From assembly GCA_017521985.1 (NCBI GenBank), contig JAFXAZ010000055.1, forward strand, positions 1-32,510: 32,510 bases of DNA, given 5' to 3'. Below are positions 1 through 8,944 of this stretch, one piece after another (within the stretch, counting starts at the first letter, position 1; each line of letters opens with the position of its first letter). This DNA is from Lachnospiraceae bacterium (GTDB taxonomy: Bacteria > Bacillota > Clostridia > Lachnospirales > Lachnospiraceae). Below the pieces are notes generated by a model. It searched no databases. It saw only the letters and a program-made list of their open reading frames with translations, and was not told the DNA's origin. The translations under genes were made by a program, and so were the position numbers.

Positions 1-300
1 GATCCTGGAAATGGCAATATTTCTGTTCTTGTTACAGAGGATGATGGTGTGTACACTCTTAGCATCGCTAATCCAAGCTTCAATGATGCAAGTCTTATCG
101 AGGCTATACTAAGTGTCGCAACAGATTACCAGATGAATGTTCTAAATAAGAGTGATGAGATTACCGTTGCTGAGGATGGTATGAGTTTTACGGTTGATAC
201 GACGGCCTCCGGGGCCCATAGCTTCCAGATTACTTTTATACTGGAGGGAATGACTGATGATGAGCAAGGAAATTCTGGTGATGTAGAGACCGATTGTTAA
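1..300 (+). CDS. C-terminal fragment of an unidentified protein, cut by the window edge
   Basis: The frame is open from base 1 (first residues DPGNGNISVLV), so the gene begins outside the window; the GTG at 49 has no convincing ribosome-binding site and is not taken as the start. The 99 visible residues are acidic, rich in Ser/Thr and alternate hydrophobic and polar positions, like a beta-sandwich module of an extracellular protein. I do not recognise a family. The last twelve residues (EQGNSGDVETDC) follow the point where similarity to a second copy at 8945-9103 stops, so this C-terminus may itself be the product of a rearrangement. No membrane anchor, sortase motif or terminator is visible after the stop. 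Confidence 0.6.
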   Translation, partial: DPGNGNISVLVTEDDGVYTLSIANPSFNDASLIEAILSVATDYQMNVLNKSDEITVAEDGMSFTVDTTASGAHSFQITFILEGMTDDEQGNSGDVETDC

Positions 301-334
301 TATTAATGAAATATGCATTTTTTAATAGCTTTTT

Positions 335-364
335 TTGACATAAAATCAACACTATAAATACACT
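335..364 (+). promoter_or_regulatory. possible promoter for the ABC importer operon
   Basis: TTGACA at 335-340 is a perfect -35 hexamer. The best -10 at allowed spacing is TACACT at 359-364 (18 bp), which is weak; TATAAA at 353-358 is better but only 12 bp away. The rest of 301-535 is AT-rich with no gene. Confidence 0.3.
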
Positions 365-535
365 AAAAAAATGTGGGTGAATTTTTGTATATTGATGTTA
401 TAAAATAAAAGGATTAACATAAATCCAAGCAAAGAAAAGATTAACGTCGTTATATTTTTTTAAGTTAAGCTTAAGCATTTGAATATGTTGTTAATAATAA
501 AAACAATAAAGTGTCAAATGAGAATGGAGGAAAAA

Positions 536-1453
536 TTGAAAAAAATAAAAACTAAGAAAATAGCAAAAATAGTGTGGAAACACCGTGACTATTATTTAAT
601 GCTTTTACCTGCAGTTATTTATGTAATTATCTTTTGCTATGTACCAATGTATGGTCTTCAAATTGCATTTAAAAATTATAGAATATCTTTAGGCTTTAGC
701 GGAAGTAAATGGGTTGGGTTAAAGCATTTTCGAGACTTCTTTAATGGATATAGTTTCGTTCCATTGTTAAAAAATACTTTATTTCTTTCATTATATCAAC
801 TGGTAGTAAGTTTTCCGTTTCCTATTATAGTTGCACTGATAATTAATGAATTGAAGGGGAAATATAAGAAAATAGTACAGACCGTATTATATGCCCCCCA
901 TTTTATTTCTACCGTTGTTTTGGTGGGAATGATTGCAATCATGTTTTCTGTTTCATCCGGTGTAGTGAATACAGTTTTGAGCGAATTAGGGTTTGAAAAA
1001 ATATATTTTATGGGTTCACCAAAATATTTCAGGCATTTATATGTTTGGTCTGGAATTTGGCAGCAAATGGGATGGAATGCGGTTATTTACATTTCTGCTT
1101 TGTCAGGTGTAGATCCGGGGTTACATGAGGCTGCTTCTATAGATGGGGCGAGCAGAATGCAGAGAATTATTCATATTAATATTCCAAGCATTATACCCAC
1201 AATAATGATTACGCTGATACTTGCAATCGGCAGCTTATTATCTGTTGGATATGAAAAAGCGTATTTATTACAAACAGAATTGAATGTTAGTGCTTCTGAA
1301 ATTATTTCTACATATGTATATAAGCGAGGTATAGTAAACTCTAATTTCAGTTTTTCTACAGCGGTAGGTTTGTTTAATAACGTTATCAATGTGACATTAC
1401 TGATTCTTGCAAATAAAATTTCCAACAAATTTGCAAAAACAAGTCTTTTTTAG
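536..1453 (+). CDS. oligosaccharide ABC transporter permease, LplB-like
   Basis: First inner-membrane subunit of a CUT1-type carbohydrate importer, acting with the permease at 1485 and the binding protein at 2405. The 305-residue protein starts with a Lys-rich cytoplasmic segment, then a first membrane helix (YLMLLPAVIYVIIFCYVPMY) and about six helices in all. The EAA loop that docks the ATPase is at residues 198-220 (EAASIDGASRMQRIIHINIP). The start is TTG at 536 because GGAGG at 526-530 lies 5 bases before it; upstream in-frame starts (TTG 479, ATG 524) lack a site. The YVPMYG and LPSIIPTI-type features are typical of the LplB/YtcP group that imports complex plant or mucin oligosaccharides. 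No ATPase gene is present, so a shared MsmX-like ATPase elsewhere is inferred. Confidence 0.9.
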   Translation: MKKIKTKKIAKIVWKHRDYYLMLLPAVIYVIIFCYVPMYGLQIAFKNYRISLGFSGSKWVGLKHFRDFFNGYSFVPLLKNTLFLSLYQLVVSFPFPIIVALIINELKGKYKKIVQTVLYAPHFISTVVLVGMIAIMFSVSSGVVNTVLSELGFEKIYFMGSPKYFRHLYVWSGIWQQMGWNAVIYISALSGVDPGLHEAASIDGASRMQRIIHINIPSIIPTIMITLILAIGSLLSVGYEKAYLLQTELNVSASEIISTYVYKRGIVNSNFSFSTAVGLFNNVINVTLLILANKISNKFAKTSLF

Positions 1454-1484
1454 CAAAACGTGAAATTAAGAAGGGAAATAATAT

Positions 1485-2360
1485 ATGAAAAAGAAAAAAA
1501 TACAGTTGTTTGATGTAGTTATTTGGTTTATTGCTACATTTTTACTTATTATTGTATTATATCCGTTGCTTTTAGTTGTTGTTAATTCCGTAAGTGATCC
1601 TGACATGGTGGCAGCTGGAAAAGTGATTTTTTTGCCTAAAGGATTTAATTTAGATGGATATATAGAATTTTTTAAAGACAAGGATATTCTCACAGGATAT
1701 GCAAATACATTATTTTATACAATATTTGGAACATGCATTAATCTTCTTGTTACTGTGCCTGCAGGTTATGCCTTGAGTAAAAGAACGGTTCCTGGAAAAT
1801 CATTCTTCATGACAATGTTTTTGATAACAATGTATTTTTCGGGTGGTATGATTCCTACATTTTTAGTAGTAAATAAGCTTGGTCTATATAATACCAGATG
1901 GATACTTTTAATCTTAGGAGCATTTAGTACATATAATTGCATCATATGTAAATCATTTTTTGGCTCAATTCCACATGAATTGGAAGAATCAGCTGAGATT
2001 GATGGGTGTTCACCTATGAGGGTATTTATTAAAATTGTTCTGCCTATTTCTAGAGCTTTGTTGGGGGTAATGGTTTTATATTTTGCAGTTGGTCATTGGA
2101 ATTCCTACTTTAGTGCTTTGATTTACATTACAGATGACTCCTTGCAACCATTACAGATATTTTTAAGAAGAATAATAATTTTAGCAGAACAAGCAGCTAA
2201 ATCGGAATTAGGAGCAGAATTAGATGTAAGCTTTGCAAATAGAGAAGTGTTGTTGCGTTATTCTACGATTGTTGTTTCTTCTTTGCCACTTATGATTTTG
2301 TATCCTTTTTTACAGAAATATTTTGAAAAAGGGGTATTAATTGGAAGTGTCAAAGGTTGA
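1485..2360 (+). CDS. carbohydrate ABC transporter permease, LplC/YtcP-like
   Basis: Second permease of the importer, 291 residues with about six membrane helices. The EAA loop is near residues 168-190 (EESAEIDGCSPMRVFIKIVLP). The N-terminus (KKKIQLFDVVIWFIATFLL) is a short basic stretch followed by the first helix, and the C-terminus ends in KYFEKGVLIGSVKG, the usual end of this subfamily. AAGAAGGGAAA lies just before the ATG at 1485. It begins 31 bp after the first permease, so the two are surely co-transcribed. Both permeases belong to the group whose members carry oligosaccharides rather than monosaccharides; the exact substrate cannot be read from the sequence. Confidence 0.92.
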   Translation: MKKKKIQLFDVVIWFIATFLLIIVLYPLLLVVVNSVSDPDMVAAGKVIFLPKGFNLDGYIEFFKDKDILTGYANTLFYTIFGTCINLLVTVPAGYALSKRTVPGKSFFMTMFLITMYFSGGMIPTFLVVNKLGLYNTRWILLILGAFSTYNCIICKSFFGSIPHELEESAEIDGCSPMRVFIKIVLPISRALLGVMVLYFAVGHWNSYFSALIYITDDSLQPLQIFLRRIIILAEQAAKSELGAELDVSFANREVLLRYSTIVVSSLPLMILYPFLQKYFEKGVLIGSVKG

Positions 2361-2404
2361 AATAAATACACAAAGTCCACATATGTGGCAGAAAGGAAAA
2401 AAAT

Positions 2405-4039
2405 ATGAATAAAAAATTAGTATCCTTACTTTTGGCTGCAAGCATGGTGTTTTCTATCTGTGCCTGCGGAAATAGCGAGGAAAACAAGACGGTTTCTTCT
2501 GAAACAAAACAGAATGTAGCGGAAAGCTCCGAAACCCAACAGGTCGTTTCTGACGCTGTTGAAAATGTATCTCTTTATCCACTTGTAGACAATCCTATTA
2601 CTGTAAAAGGTGTTGTAATAGGTACACCTTCACCTAATGGTAGAGTTGATAAAATTGTCTGGAATAAGGTGTCAGAAATTACGGGTGTCAATATTGAATG
2701 GGAAGTTGTAAGTCCTGAAGCAATCTCAACTTATTTGGCAAGTAATAATTGGCCTGATTTCTTTCATGGAAACCTCTCAGAAACTTTGATCTATGATTTT
2801 GGCGTTTTGGGTGATAGGTTTGTGAACTATTTGGAATATTTGGATGTAATGCCAAACTTTGCAAAAGCATTGGAAGATTATCCAATGATGAAAAAAGGTA
2901 CCACCTTATCCAACGGAGAAATGTATGCAACGTTTCACATAGATAAAAGTGCAACAGCAACAGCAGTAAGACCATATGTGCGTACGGATGTGCTGGAAGC
3001 AGCAGGTGTAAAAATGCCTACTACAGTGGACGAATTTGCTCAGGCATTGAGAGATTTGAAAGCATATTATGGAGAAGTAAGTTTTATTCCTAAATTAAAT
3101 AATTACAACTGTACTTGGGCTCCTATGTTATATGCAGCATTTGGAACCGGATGTAATCCAATATGGGATGTAGATGAATCTGGAGTAGTATATTTTGCTG
3201 GCATGACAGAACAGATGAAACACTATTATGAGTATATGAATGGCTTATATGAAGAAGGTTTAATACATCAAGAGTTAGCAACCTTAGATGCTACAACAAT
3301 AAAAGCATTAGAGAAATCAGGTAAAGTTGCATTTTTAGATTATGCAGCAAATGACATTCCAGCTGATGAGAATGGAGTATGGCATCTCACATGTGTTGCA
3401 CCGTTGACATCAGAATATGATTCAACACAAGAGGTAATGGGAGCAGCAGCTGGTCGTAATATGAATTCCATTTTTATTAACAATAAATCTGATTATGTAA
3501 AAGAAATTTGCCAGATGGTTGACATAGCTTATGCAACAGAAGAAGTAGTTGAAGGTTCTGGCTTATTAGGTCAAAGCTTTCTTTATGGTTTCGAAGGTGA
3601 ACATTGGAAAAGAAATGATGATGGTAAGACTTACAGTTTCTTTATCCCAGAAGGATATGATTCCTTTAATCAGTTCCAGGGAGCAGAACTTATTTGGATG
3701 AACATAGGACGTGCAGATGCATTGGAAGGTTATGTAACAGATACACCTTCTAATAATCAAGCAAGACAGATTGGATTTGCAGAAAGTGTCTTCCCTTATA
3801 TGGAAAAAGAGCCGTTCGAACAGGGATTGTTAGTGTTCACAGAAGAACAGCAAGATGTAATTGATAACCATTGGACTGAAATTGACACATATGTAAAACA
3901 GATGCAGGTAGAGTTTATTACTGGTGTAACGGATATTGCAACAGGCTGGGATGTTTATTGTAGCACTTTAGAGAAAATGGGAATTAATGATGTCGTAACA
4001 GTATATCAGGAAGCATATGATAAATTAATGGCTAATTAA
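2405..4039 (+). CDS. extracellular oligosaccharide-binding lipoprotein, LplA-type
   Basis: Substrate-binding subunit of the importer, anchored to the outer face of the membrane by a lipid. The signal peptide (MNKKLVSLLLAASMVFSICAC) ends in a lipobox with the lipidated Cys at residue 21, followed by a Ser/Glu-rich linker to about residue 50. The mature part is long (544 residues in all), which is usual for LplA-type proteins binding long glycans. Features such as LYPLVDNPITVKGVV, WNKVSEITGVNIEWEVV, and VRTDVLEAAGVKMPTTVDEFAQAL match the solute-binding protein family 1 fold. AGAAAGGA precedes the ATG at 2405, 44 bp after the second permease. A long inverted repeat follows the stop and probably ends the transcript. 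Confidence 0.92.
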   Translation: MNKKLVSLLLAASMVFSICACGNSEENKTVSSETKQNVAESSETQQVVSDAVENVSLYPLVDNPITVKGVVIGTPSPNGRVDKIVWNKVSEITGVNIEWEVVSPEAISTYLASNNWPDFFHGNLSETLIYDFGVLGDRFVNYLEYLDVMPNFAKALEDYPMMKKGTTLSNGEMYATFHIDKSATATAVRPYVRTDVLEAAGVKMPTTVDEFAQALRDLKAYYGEVSFIPKLNNYNCTWAPMLYAAFGTGCNPIWDVDESGVVYFAGMTEQMKHYYEYMNGLYEEGLIHQELATLDATTIKALEKSGKVAFLDYAANDIPADENGVWHLTCVAPLTSEYDSTQEVMGAAAGRNMNSIFINNKSDYVKEICQMVDIAYATEEVVEGSGLLGQSFLYGFEGEHWKRNDDGKTYSFFIPEGYDSFNQFQGAELIWMNIGRADALEGYVTDTPSNNQARQIGFAESVFPYMEKEPFEQGLLVFTEEQQDVIDNHWTEIDTYVKQMQVEFITGVTDIATGWDVYCSTLEKMGINDVVTVYQEAYDKLMAN

Positions 4040-4069
4040 AAACTGTATGGCAGAATAAATGAGTTAATA

Positions 4070-4111
4070 GACAATTCGGAACAGATTTTTAATTATCTGT
4101 TCCGAATTGTC
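4070..4111 (+). terminator. strong inverted repeat, probable transcription end of the importer operon
   Basis: Perfect 17-bp arms at 4070-4086 and 4095-4111 (GACAATTCGGAACAGAT and its complement) with an 8-base T/A loop. It lies 30 bp after the binding-protein stop. There is no run of T after the right arm, so it may be an mRNA-stabilising hairpin rather than a classical terminator. Confidence 0.55.
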
Positions 4112-4325
4112 TGTGTAAATGGAAACAGAAGATAATGCGACAAAATATAAAAAATATCAAAAGCAATAGACAATGAATGTTTTGGGTTCTATACGCAGGT
4201 ATTGTCAGCGGGAAGAAAAAAGAGATATTCAACAATGATCTTCATGGTTGGCATTAAAAGGATACTGTAGAATATAGAGATTATTAAGAAGAAATGCTAA
4301 AGTTTATATTGGCGGAATATCAGGA

Positions 4326-4391
4326 TATGGGGATTTCTTTTTTGTGGAGGCAGTGCTTAAATTGAAAGGAAGCGAGTTCTTTATCTGGTAA
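4326..4391 (+). pseudogene. relic of a GH88 hydrolase gene (last 22 codons only)
   Basis: The frame reads YGDFFFVEAVLKLKGSEFFIW and stop, matching the final residues of the intact GH88 gene at 9640-10797 (YGDFFFVEAMLKLKGNDFFIW). By eye 58 of 66 bases agree with 10732-10797, without gaps. Similarity ends abruptly at 4326; the bases at 4112-4325 between the hairpin and this relic hold no recognisable gene. A second GH88 gene, or a copy of the present one, once ended here and was lost except for its tail. Confidence 0.85.
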
Positions 4392-4475
4392 TTCGGAAAT
4401 CTTTGGGAAAAAAGCATGATATACTTAAAAAATGGAAAAAATCTTTGCAAAGAGCGGAAAGAAAAGAGGAACTTT

Positions 4476-6437
4476 ATGACTCCAATACATAGAGCTATAC
4501 TGGATGGCAATTTAAAAAAAGTTAAGAAACTTCTGGAAAGTGACCCCAATCTAATCCATGAGGTGGATGAATATAATGTGCCGATGGCTTTGCTGGCAGC
4601 AAAGACCGGTAGTCTGGCGTTGGTTAGATATGTGGTGGAGTATTCCAGGGCAAGTATGAACATATATGATAAGAAACATCGCAGTATTCTACATTATGGA
4701 ACTATGTCCGGCAATGTTGAGGTATGTAAATATCTGGTAGAAAGAGTGGGAATGTCTCCTCTGGAGGGAGATTTGGACTTAGTGACACCTTATGAACTTG
4801 CAGATTCACTTTCAACGCAGGAAAAAGTGGGAGAGCCAACTAGTAATACTGATTATCAGGGAATTTTGCAATATTTTGAAAGGGTTGTTGGGACACCGCT
4901 TTCGTCCATGTTTAAAAATCCAATCCGCACAGGTTTTTTTCCAGACCCGTCTATTGTAAGAGTTGGAAATGACTACTACATGGTAAATTCTACATTTATT
5001 TATTTTCCATGTATTCCGGTGTCGCATTCCACGGATCTGATTCACTGGAAAATCATCGGATATGCTATAACCAATCCGGAATGGGCGATGCTGGATGAAC
5101 TAGAGGGTGGCAACGGATTCTGGGCACCGGATATATCTTATTATAACGGCAGGTTTTATATCGCTGCCACCTATCGATTGAATGATAATGGCCCTGTTTA
5201 TCGGAAACAGATGGTGGTAAGTTCGGTCAAACCGCAGGGACCATATAGTAAACCGGCAATCATAGAAGAGGATGGTATCGATCCGTCCATATTTAATGAT
5301 GATGACGGCAGAAGATATATGTTGTTGAATCGTGGGGCCAGGATATTTGAATTAAATGAAGATGCAACAAAGCAAATTTCTGAAGCAGAAATGCTGTACT
5401 ATGGAGATTATAAACAGGATTCAGAAGGTCCTCATTTACTGAAGAAGGACGGATATTATTACTTATTTGAGGCAGAGGGAGGCACCGAATCGGGACATCA
5501 GATCACTGTTTCTAGAAGCAAAACACTGAAAGGCAGGTATGAGCCTTGTCCGTACAATCCTATCATGCAACAGACAGATGAGGATGCTATGATACAAAGA
5601 TGTGGTCATGGTAAGCCGGTACAGACTCAAAACGGACAATGGTATATGGTGTATCTCTGTGGACGAAAGCTTATCGGAAAGAACGGAGAGCCATGCAGTA
5701 TGTTGGGACGAGAGACAGCTCTGGATCCAATTACATGGACGTCAGATGGATGGCCAATTGTGAATCAATTGAAAGGACCATCATGCCTACAGATTAAGCC
5801 TTACTTGCCAGAAAATGTGCAGGAAATAACTGCAGATGATTTTGACGAGAAGACTTTATTCCAGAACTGGACTTTTGTGCGCGTACCTGAAGTGGATGGT
5901 TATCGGATTGAGGGTGGAAAGCTGATTCTGAAGGGAAGCCGAATCAATCTGGATTCCATGTATGCAAAAAATATCCTGCTACGCAGACAGACTAGGTTTA
6001 CTTTTAAGGCAGGTTGCAAGATGCAGTTGCCGAAAATGAAAGTGGGTCAGGATGTAGGTATTACCTGTTATTATGATGAGAATACTTACCTGAAGTTTGC
6101 TGTGTTTGAAAAAGAAGATGGACTTTACATAGGAGTACAGGAAAAAATCGGTGAACAGGTTATTTCTCATCCTATGCAAAAGCTGAAGAAGACCGTTGAG
6201 GCAGTATATTTTAAAGTGACAGCAGTGAAAATGGATTGGTTATTTTCCTATAGTATAGATGGCAAAGAGTATCAGAATATTGCCCATATAGACAATGTAT
6301 ATTATCTCTGCGAAGAAGGGTTAAAGAAAGGAAAGCGATTCACTGGTGCAATGCTAGGCATGTATGCACATGCAGGAAATGAAACAAAGGAAACCTTATA
6401 TGTTACCTTTGAGTATTTTAAGTATGAAGCAATCTAG
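4476..6437 (+). CDS. ankyrin-repeat / glycoside hydrolase family 43 fusion with C-terminal concanavalin-like domain
   Basis: A predicted cytoplasmic glycosidase of 653 residues. Residues 1-110 form about three ankyrin repeats (TPIHRAILDGNLKKVKKLL; MALLAAKTGSLALVRYVV; SILHYGTMSGNVEVCKYLV). Residues 150-440 are the GH43 five-bladed propeller: catalytic base D157 (FFPDPSIVRVGNDYYMVNS), modulator D269 (GIDPSIFND) and acid E317 (SEGPHLLKKDGYYYLFEAEG) are all present. Residues 460-653 resemble the beta-xylosidase C-terminal concanavalin-like domain. GH43 enzymes remove alpha-L-arabinofuranose or beta-D-xylose; which one is unknown here. I start at ATG 4476 because AGAGGA at 4465-4470 lies 5 bases upstream; the earlier ATG at 4416 adds a Lys-rich 20-residue tail and lacks a site. 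There is no signal peptide. An ankyrin domain on a GH43 is unusual and may bind a partner protein. Confidence 0.9.
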   Translation: MTPIHRAILDGNLKKVKKLLESDPNLIHEVDEYNVPMALLAAKTGSLALVRYVVEYSRASMNIYDKKHRSILHYGTMSGNVEVCKYLVERVGMSPLEGDLDLVTPYELADSLSTQEKVGEPTSNTDYQGILQYFERVVGTPLSSMFKNPIRTGFFPDPSIVRVGNDYYMVNSTFIYFPCIPVSHSTDLIHWKIIGYAITNPEWAMLDELEGGNGFWAPDISYYNGRFYIAATYRLNDNGPVYRKQMVVSSVKPQGPYSKPAIIEEDGIDPSIFNDDDGRRYMLLNRGARIFELNEDATKQISEAEMLYYGDYKQDSEGPHLLKKDGYYYLFEAEGGTESGHQITVSRSKTLKGRYEPCPYNPIMQQTDEDAMIQRCGHGKPVQTQNGQWYMVYLCGRKLIGKNGEPCSMLGRETALDPITWTSDGWPIVNQLKGPSCLQIKPYLPENVQEITADDFDEKTLFQNWTFVRVPEVDGYRIEGGKLILKGSRINLDSMYAKNILLRRQTRFTFKAGCKMQLPKMKVGQDVGITCYYDENTYLKFAVFEKEDGLYIGVQEKIGEQVISHPMQKLKKTVEAVYFKVTAVKMDWLFSYSIDGKEYQNIAHIDNVYYLCEEGLKKGKRFTGAMLGMYAHAGNETKETLYVTFEYFKYEAI

Positions 6438-6623
6438 GTGCTTACCTTTATAATACATAAACGTTACCTTGCTTTTCGTATAGTTTTTCGAAGTAGGGAA
6501 TGATGTCTTTTTAATTCAAGTTCTATCTAAAGTCTGTGACCAGAGAAATAGTTTTTAAATTAACAAAAATAATGCAAATGTTATATGTATATTAACGATA
6601 ATGTTGCAAAAGGAGGTATTATT

Positions 6624-8027
6624 TTGAAACAAACAATGAAACTTGCTTTATTAATTGCGAATCGTGGCTTTTTCCCTAGCTCTGTCATCGAATCTGCACG
6701 TGCTGAGATGTCAGAAGCAGTGGAGAAAGCGGGTGCAGAAGTCCTGATGATGGACTCTTCTTTGACACGCTACGGTGCAGTGGAGACCCGGGCTGAAGGT
6801 GAGATTTTTGCCCATTTTCTTGCTGAACATGAAGGCGAATATGATGGTCTGATTATTTGCTTGCCTAACTTCGGCGACGAGAATGGTATCAAGGAAGCTA
6901 TCAAGGATGTAAAGACCCCCATTCTTTTACAGGCGTATCCTGATGAATTAGGCAAATTAGACTTTGCTAACAGAAGAGATGCTTTTTGTGGTAAATTAGG
7001 ATTATGTGCTGTACTGAAGCAGATGAAAGTAGCCTTTGTATCCGGTGAACCTTTTACCATGCATCCTTTGAGCGAAGATTTCCACAAAGAGATGAGCGAT
7101 TTTATTGCTATCTGCCGAATGGTAAAGAGAATGCGTCACATGCGTATCGGCGTACTTGGTGCAAGAACCACTGCATTTAAGAGTGTGCGTTTTGATGAAA
7201 GTGCACTGGAGGCAAGAGGCGCTGATGTGGAAACTTTAGATTTAACTCAGATCTTTGACAAGATGCACGCTGTTGATGAGAATGATCCCCGCATGGAAGT
7301 CTGGAAGAAAGAAATTAAAGCAATTTCCGATACATCTAATACGCCTGAATATGCAATCATAAATCAGTGCAAATTAGGCATTGCATTGGAAGAACTGCAG
7401 GATGAGATGAAACTGGACGTAATGGCAATACGCTGCTGGAGCGAGTTTCAGTATGAATTTAAGATCGCCCCTTGTACTGTTATGGGCGTTTTGAACAATC
7501 GTCAGATTCCGGTTGTCTGCGAAACTGATGTTACGAATGCACCTGCTATGCTTGCTTTGGCTTTAGCTTCTGGAACCGGCGTTGGTTGTCTTGATGTCAA
7601 CAATAACTACGGAACAGAACCAGACAAATGTATTATGTTCCACTGTGGTCCCCTTCCTATCGACCTTTTATACGAACCAGGACATATGGAAGAACATAAA
7701 ATGTTCATCAAAACACAGGGAGAAAATTGTTCTTGGGGGGTTAATGTAGGACGCATGAAACCTGGTACCATCACCATTTGCGGTATGAGAACTGAGGATG
7801 GCGAAGCACGTTACTTTGTAGAATGTGCGGAGGTTGAAGATATGCGGATAGAAGAAAACTTCTTTGGTGCATACGGCATTGTCAAGTTAAATGGTTTACA
7901 GACCAAACTTCGTCACATGGCGGAAGAGGGCTTCCGTCATCATGTTACCATCACTGCTGGAGATCACACTAGGAGAATCCGCGAGGCTCTGACCAAATAT
8001 TTAGGCTACAAAGAAGTGGTACTCTAA
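6624..8027 (+). CDS. L-fucose/L-arabinose isomerase-like protein (aldose-ketose isomerase superfamily)
   Basis: A 467-residue protein of the fucose isomerase-like group, distinct from the classical fucI at 14676. The N-terminal half has Rossmann-like domains (KLALLIANRGFFPSSVIESA; YDGLIICLPNFGDENGI; PILLQAYPDELGKLD). The C-terminal half has the metal-site region of this superfamily (MAIRCWSEFQYEF, VVCETDVTNAPAMLAL, GTGVGCLDVNNNYG). Such enzymes interconvert aldoses and ketoses with a divalent metal; the sugar is not predictable. The start is TTG 6624, 7 bases after AGGAGG at 6611-6616; ATG 6585 precedes that site and ATG 6636 is too far from it. It is 33 bp from the next gene, a ketose 3-epimerase, so its ketose product could feed that enzyme. 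Confidence 0.8.
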   Translation: MKQTMKLALLIANRGFFPSSVIESARAEMSEAVEKAGAEVLMMDSSLTRYGAVETRAEGEIFAHFLAEHEGEYDGLIICLPNFGDENGIKEAIKDVKTPILLQAYPDELGKLDFANRRDAFCGKLGLCAVLKQMKVAFVSGEPFTMHPLSEDFHKEMSDFIAICRMVKRMRHMRIGVLGARTTAFKSVRFDESALEARGADVETLDLTQIFDKMHAVDENDPRMEVWKKEIKAISDTSNTPEYAIINQCKLGIALEELQDEMKLDVMAIRCWSEFQYEFKIAPCTVMGVLNNRQIPVVCETDVTNAPAMLALALASGTGVGCLDVNNNYGTEPDKCIMFHCGPLPIDLLYEPGHMEEHKMFIKTQGENCSWGVNVGRMKPGTITICGMRTEDGEARYFVECAEVEDMRIEENFFGAYGIVKLNGLQTKLRHMAEEGFRHHVTITAGDHTRRIREALTKYLGYKEVVL

Positions 8028-8059
8028 TAAATTAAGTAATTAATAGAAAGGAAACTGAT

Positions 8060-8944
8060 ATGAATAAACTTGGTATTTTTATGAATTTCTGGGAAAAAGA
8101 TTGGGCAGCTGATCATAAGAAGTATATCAAAAAAGCTGCTGAAATTGGCTTTGATATTTTAGAATTTCAGGCACAGCCACTGTTAGAAATGACTGATGAT
8201 CACATTCGTGATCTTAGAAAAACTGCCGATGAATACGGCATCGAATTAACCTACAGTCTGGGACTGGATTCTCGTTATGACGTTTCCTCACTGGATGAGT
8301 CCATCCGTAAAGGCGGTGTTACTTATCTGCAGAATATTATCCGTAAAATGGAAGTTGGCGGAGGTACTTTATTATCCGGCGTCAGCTACGCAGGATGGGG
8401 GACTCCTGCTGACATGCAGGATACCAAGAAACCTTACTGGGATCAGAGTGTTAAGAGTATGCGCGAGATCATCAAGGTTGCAGAAGACTGTGGCGTTACT
8501 TACTGTGTAGAAGCTGTTAACCGTTTTGAAACCTGTCTGATCAACACTGCAAAAGAAGCACTTGCTTACATCGAAGAAGTCGACAGCAAGAACATTGGTG
8601 TATTACTGGATACCTATCACATGAATATTGAAGAAGACAGTATCGGTGATGCTATCCGTCTGGTTGGTGCCGACCGCTTAAAGAGCTTCCATACCGGTGA
8701 CAACAATCGTCGTGCTCCCGGCAGAGGCCATATCAACTGGGATGAAGTATTTGGCGCCCTTGCTGAGATTGGTTACACCGGTCGTATCATTTCTGAACCC
8801 TTCGTAATGCAGGGCGGTGAAGTGGGTCGTGATATCCATGTATACCGCGATCTGATTGAAAATCCCTGCGAAGCATCCATCGATGCTGAAGCTAAATATT
8901 TGCTGGAGTTTGAGAAAGCAATGCTGAAAAAGTATAATATGTGA
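8060..8944 (+). CDS. ketose 3-epimerase (D-tagatose/D-psicose 3-epimerase family)
   Basis: A 294-residue TIM-barrel sugar epimerase of the xylose-isomerase-like superfamily. The four metal ligands of D-tagatose 3-epimerase are present at almost the family numbering: E151 (EAVNRFE), D184 (LLDTYHMNIEEDSIGDAIR), H211 (FHTGDNNRRAPGRGHINW) and E246 (SEPFVMQGGEVG). The family inverts C-3 of free ketoses with Mn or Co. The length and the N-terminal GIFMNFWEKDWAADHKKYI match the clostridial psicose epimerases I remember. GAAAGGAAA precedes ATG 8060. With the isomerase just upstream it forms a likely aldose to ketose to epimer-ketose pair that brings an uncommon monosaccharide into central metabolism. 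Its stop codon abuts a relic sequence beginning at 8945. Confidence 0.9.
   Translation: MNKLGIFMNFWEKDWAADHKKYIKKAAEIGFDILEFQAQPLLEMTDDHIRDLRKTADEYGIELTYSLGLDSRYDVSSLDESIRKGGVTYLQNIIRKMEVGGGTLLSGVSYAGWGTPADMQDTKKPYWDQSVKSMREIIKVAEDCGVTYCVEAVNRFETCLINTAKEALAYIEEVDSKNIGVLLDTYHMNIEEDSIGDAIRLVGADRLKSFHTGDNNRRAPGRGHINWDEVFGALAEIGYTGRIISEPFVMQGGEVGRDIHVYRDLIENPCEASIDAEAKYLLEFEKAMLKKYNM

Noticed and set aside
2688-2975. 95-codon frame on the minus strand inside the binding-protein gene
   Set aside because: Low-complexity Leu-rich start, no ribosome-binding site, and fully contained in a well-supported gene on the other strand.
4070-4111. Inverted repeat as the end of an insertion sequence
   Set aside because: No transposase gene or matching second end nearby; its position after the operon fits a hairpin at the transcript end.
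6770-7087. 105-codon minus-strand frame in the fucose-isomerase-like gene
   Set aside because: No start signal and composition of a shadow frame; the plus strand has clear family motifs.
8277-8510. 77-codon frame overlapping the epimerase gene in another frame
   Set aside because: No ribosome-binding site and no recognisable features; the epimerase frame carries all metal ligands.
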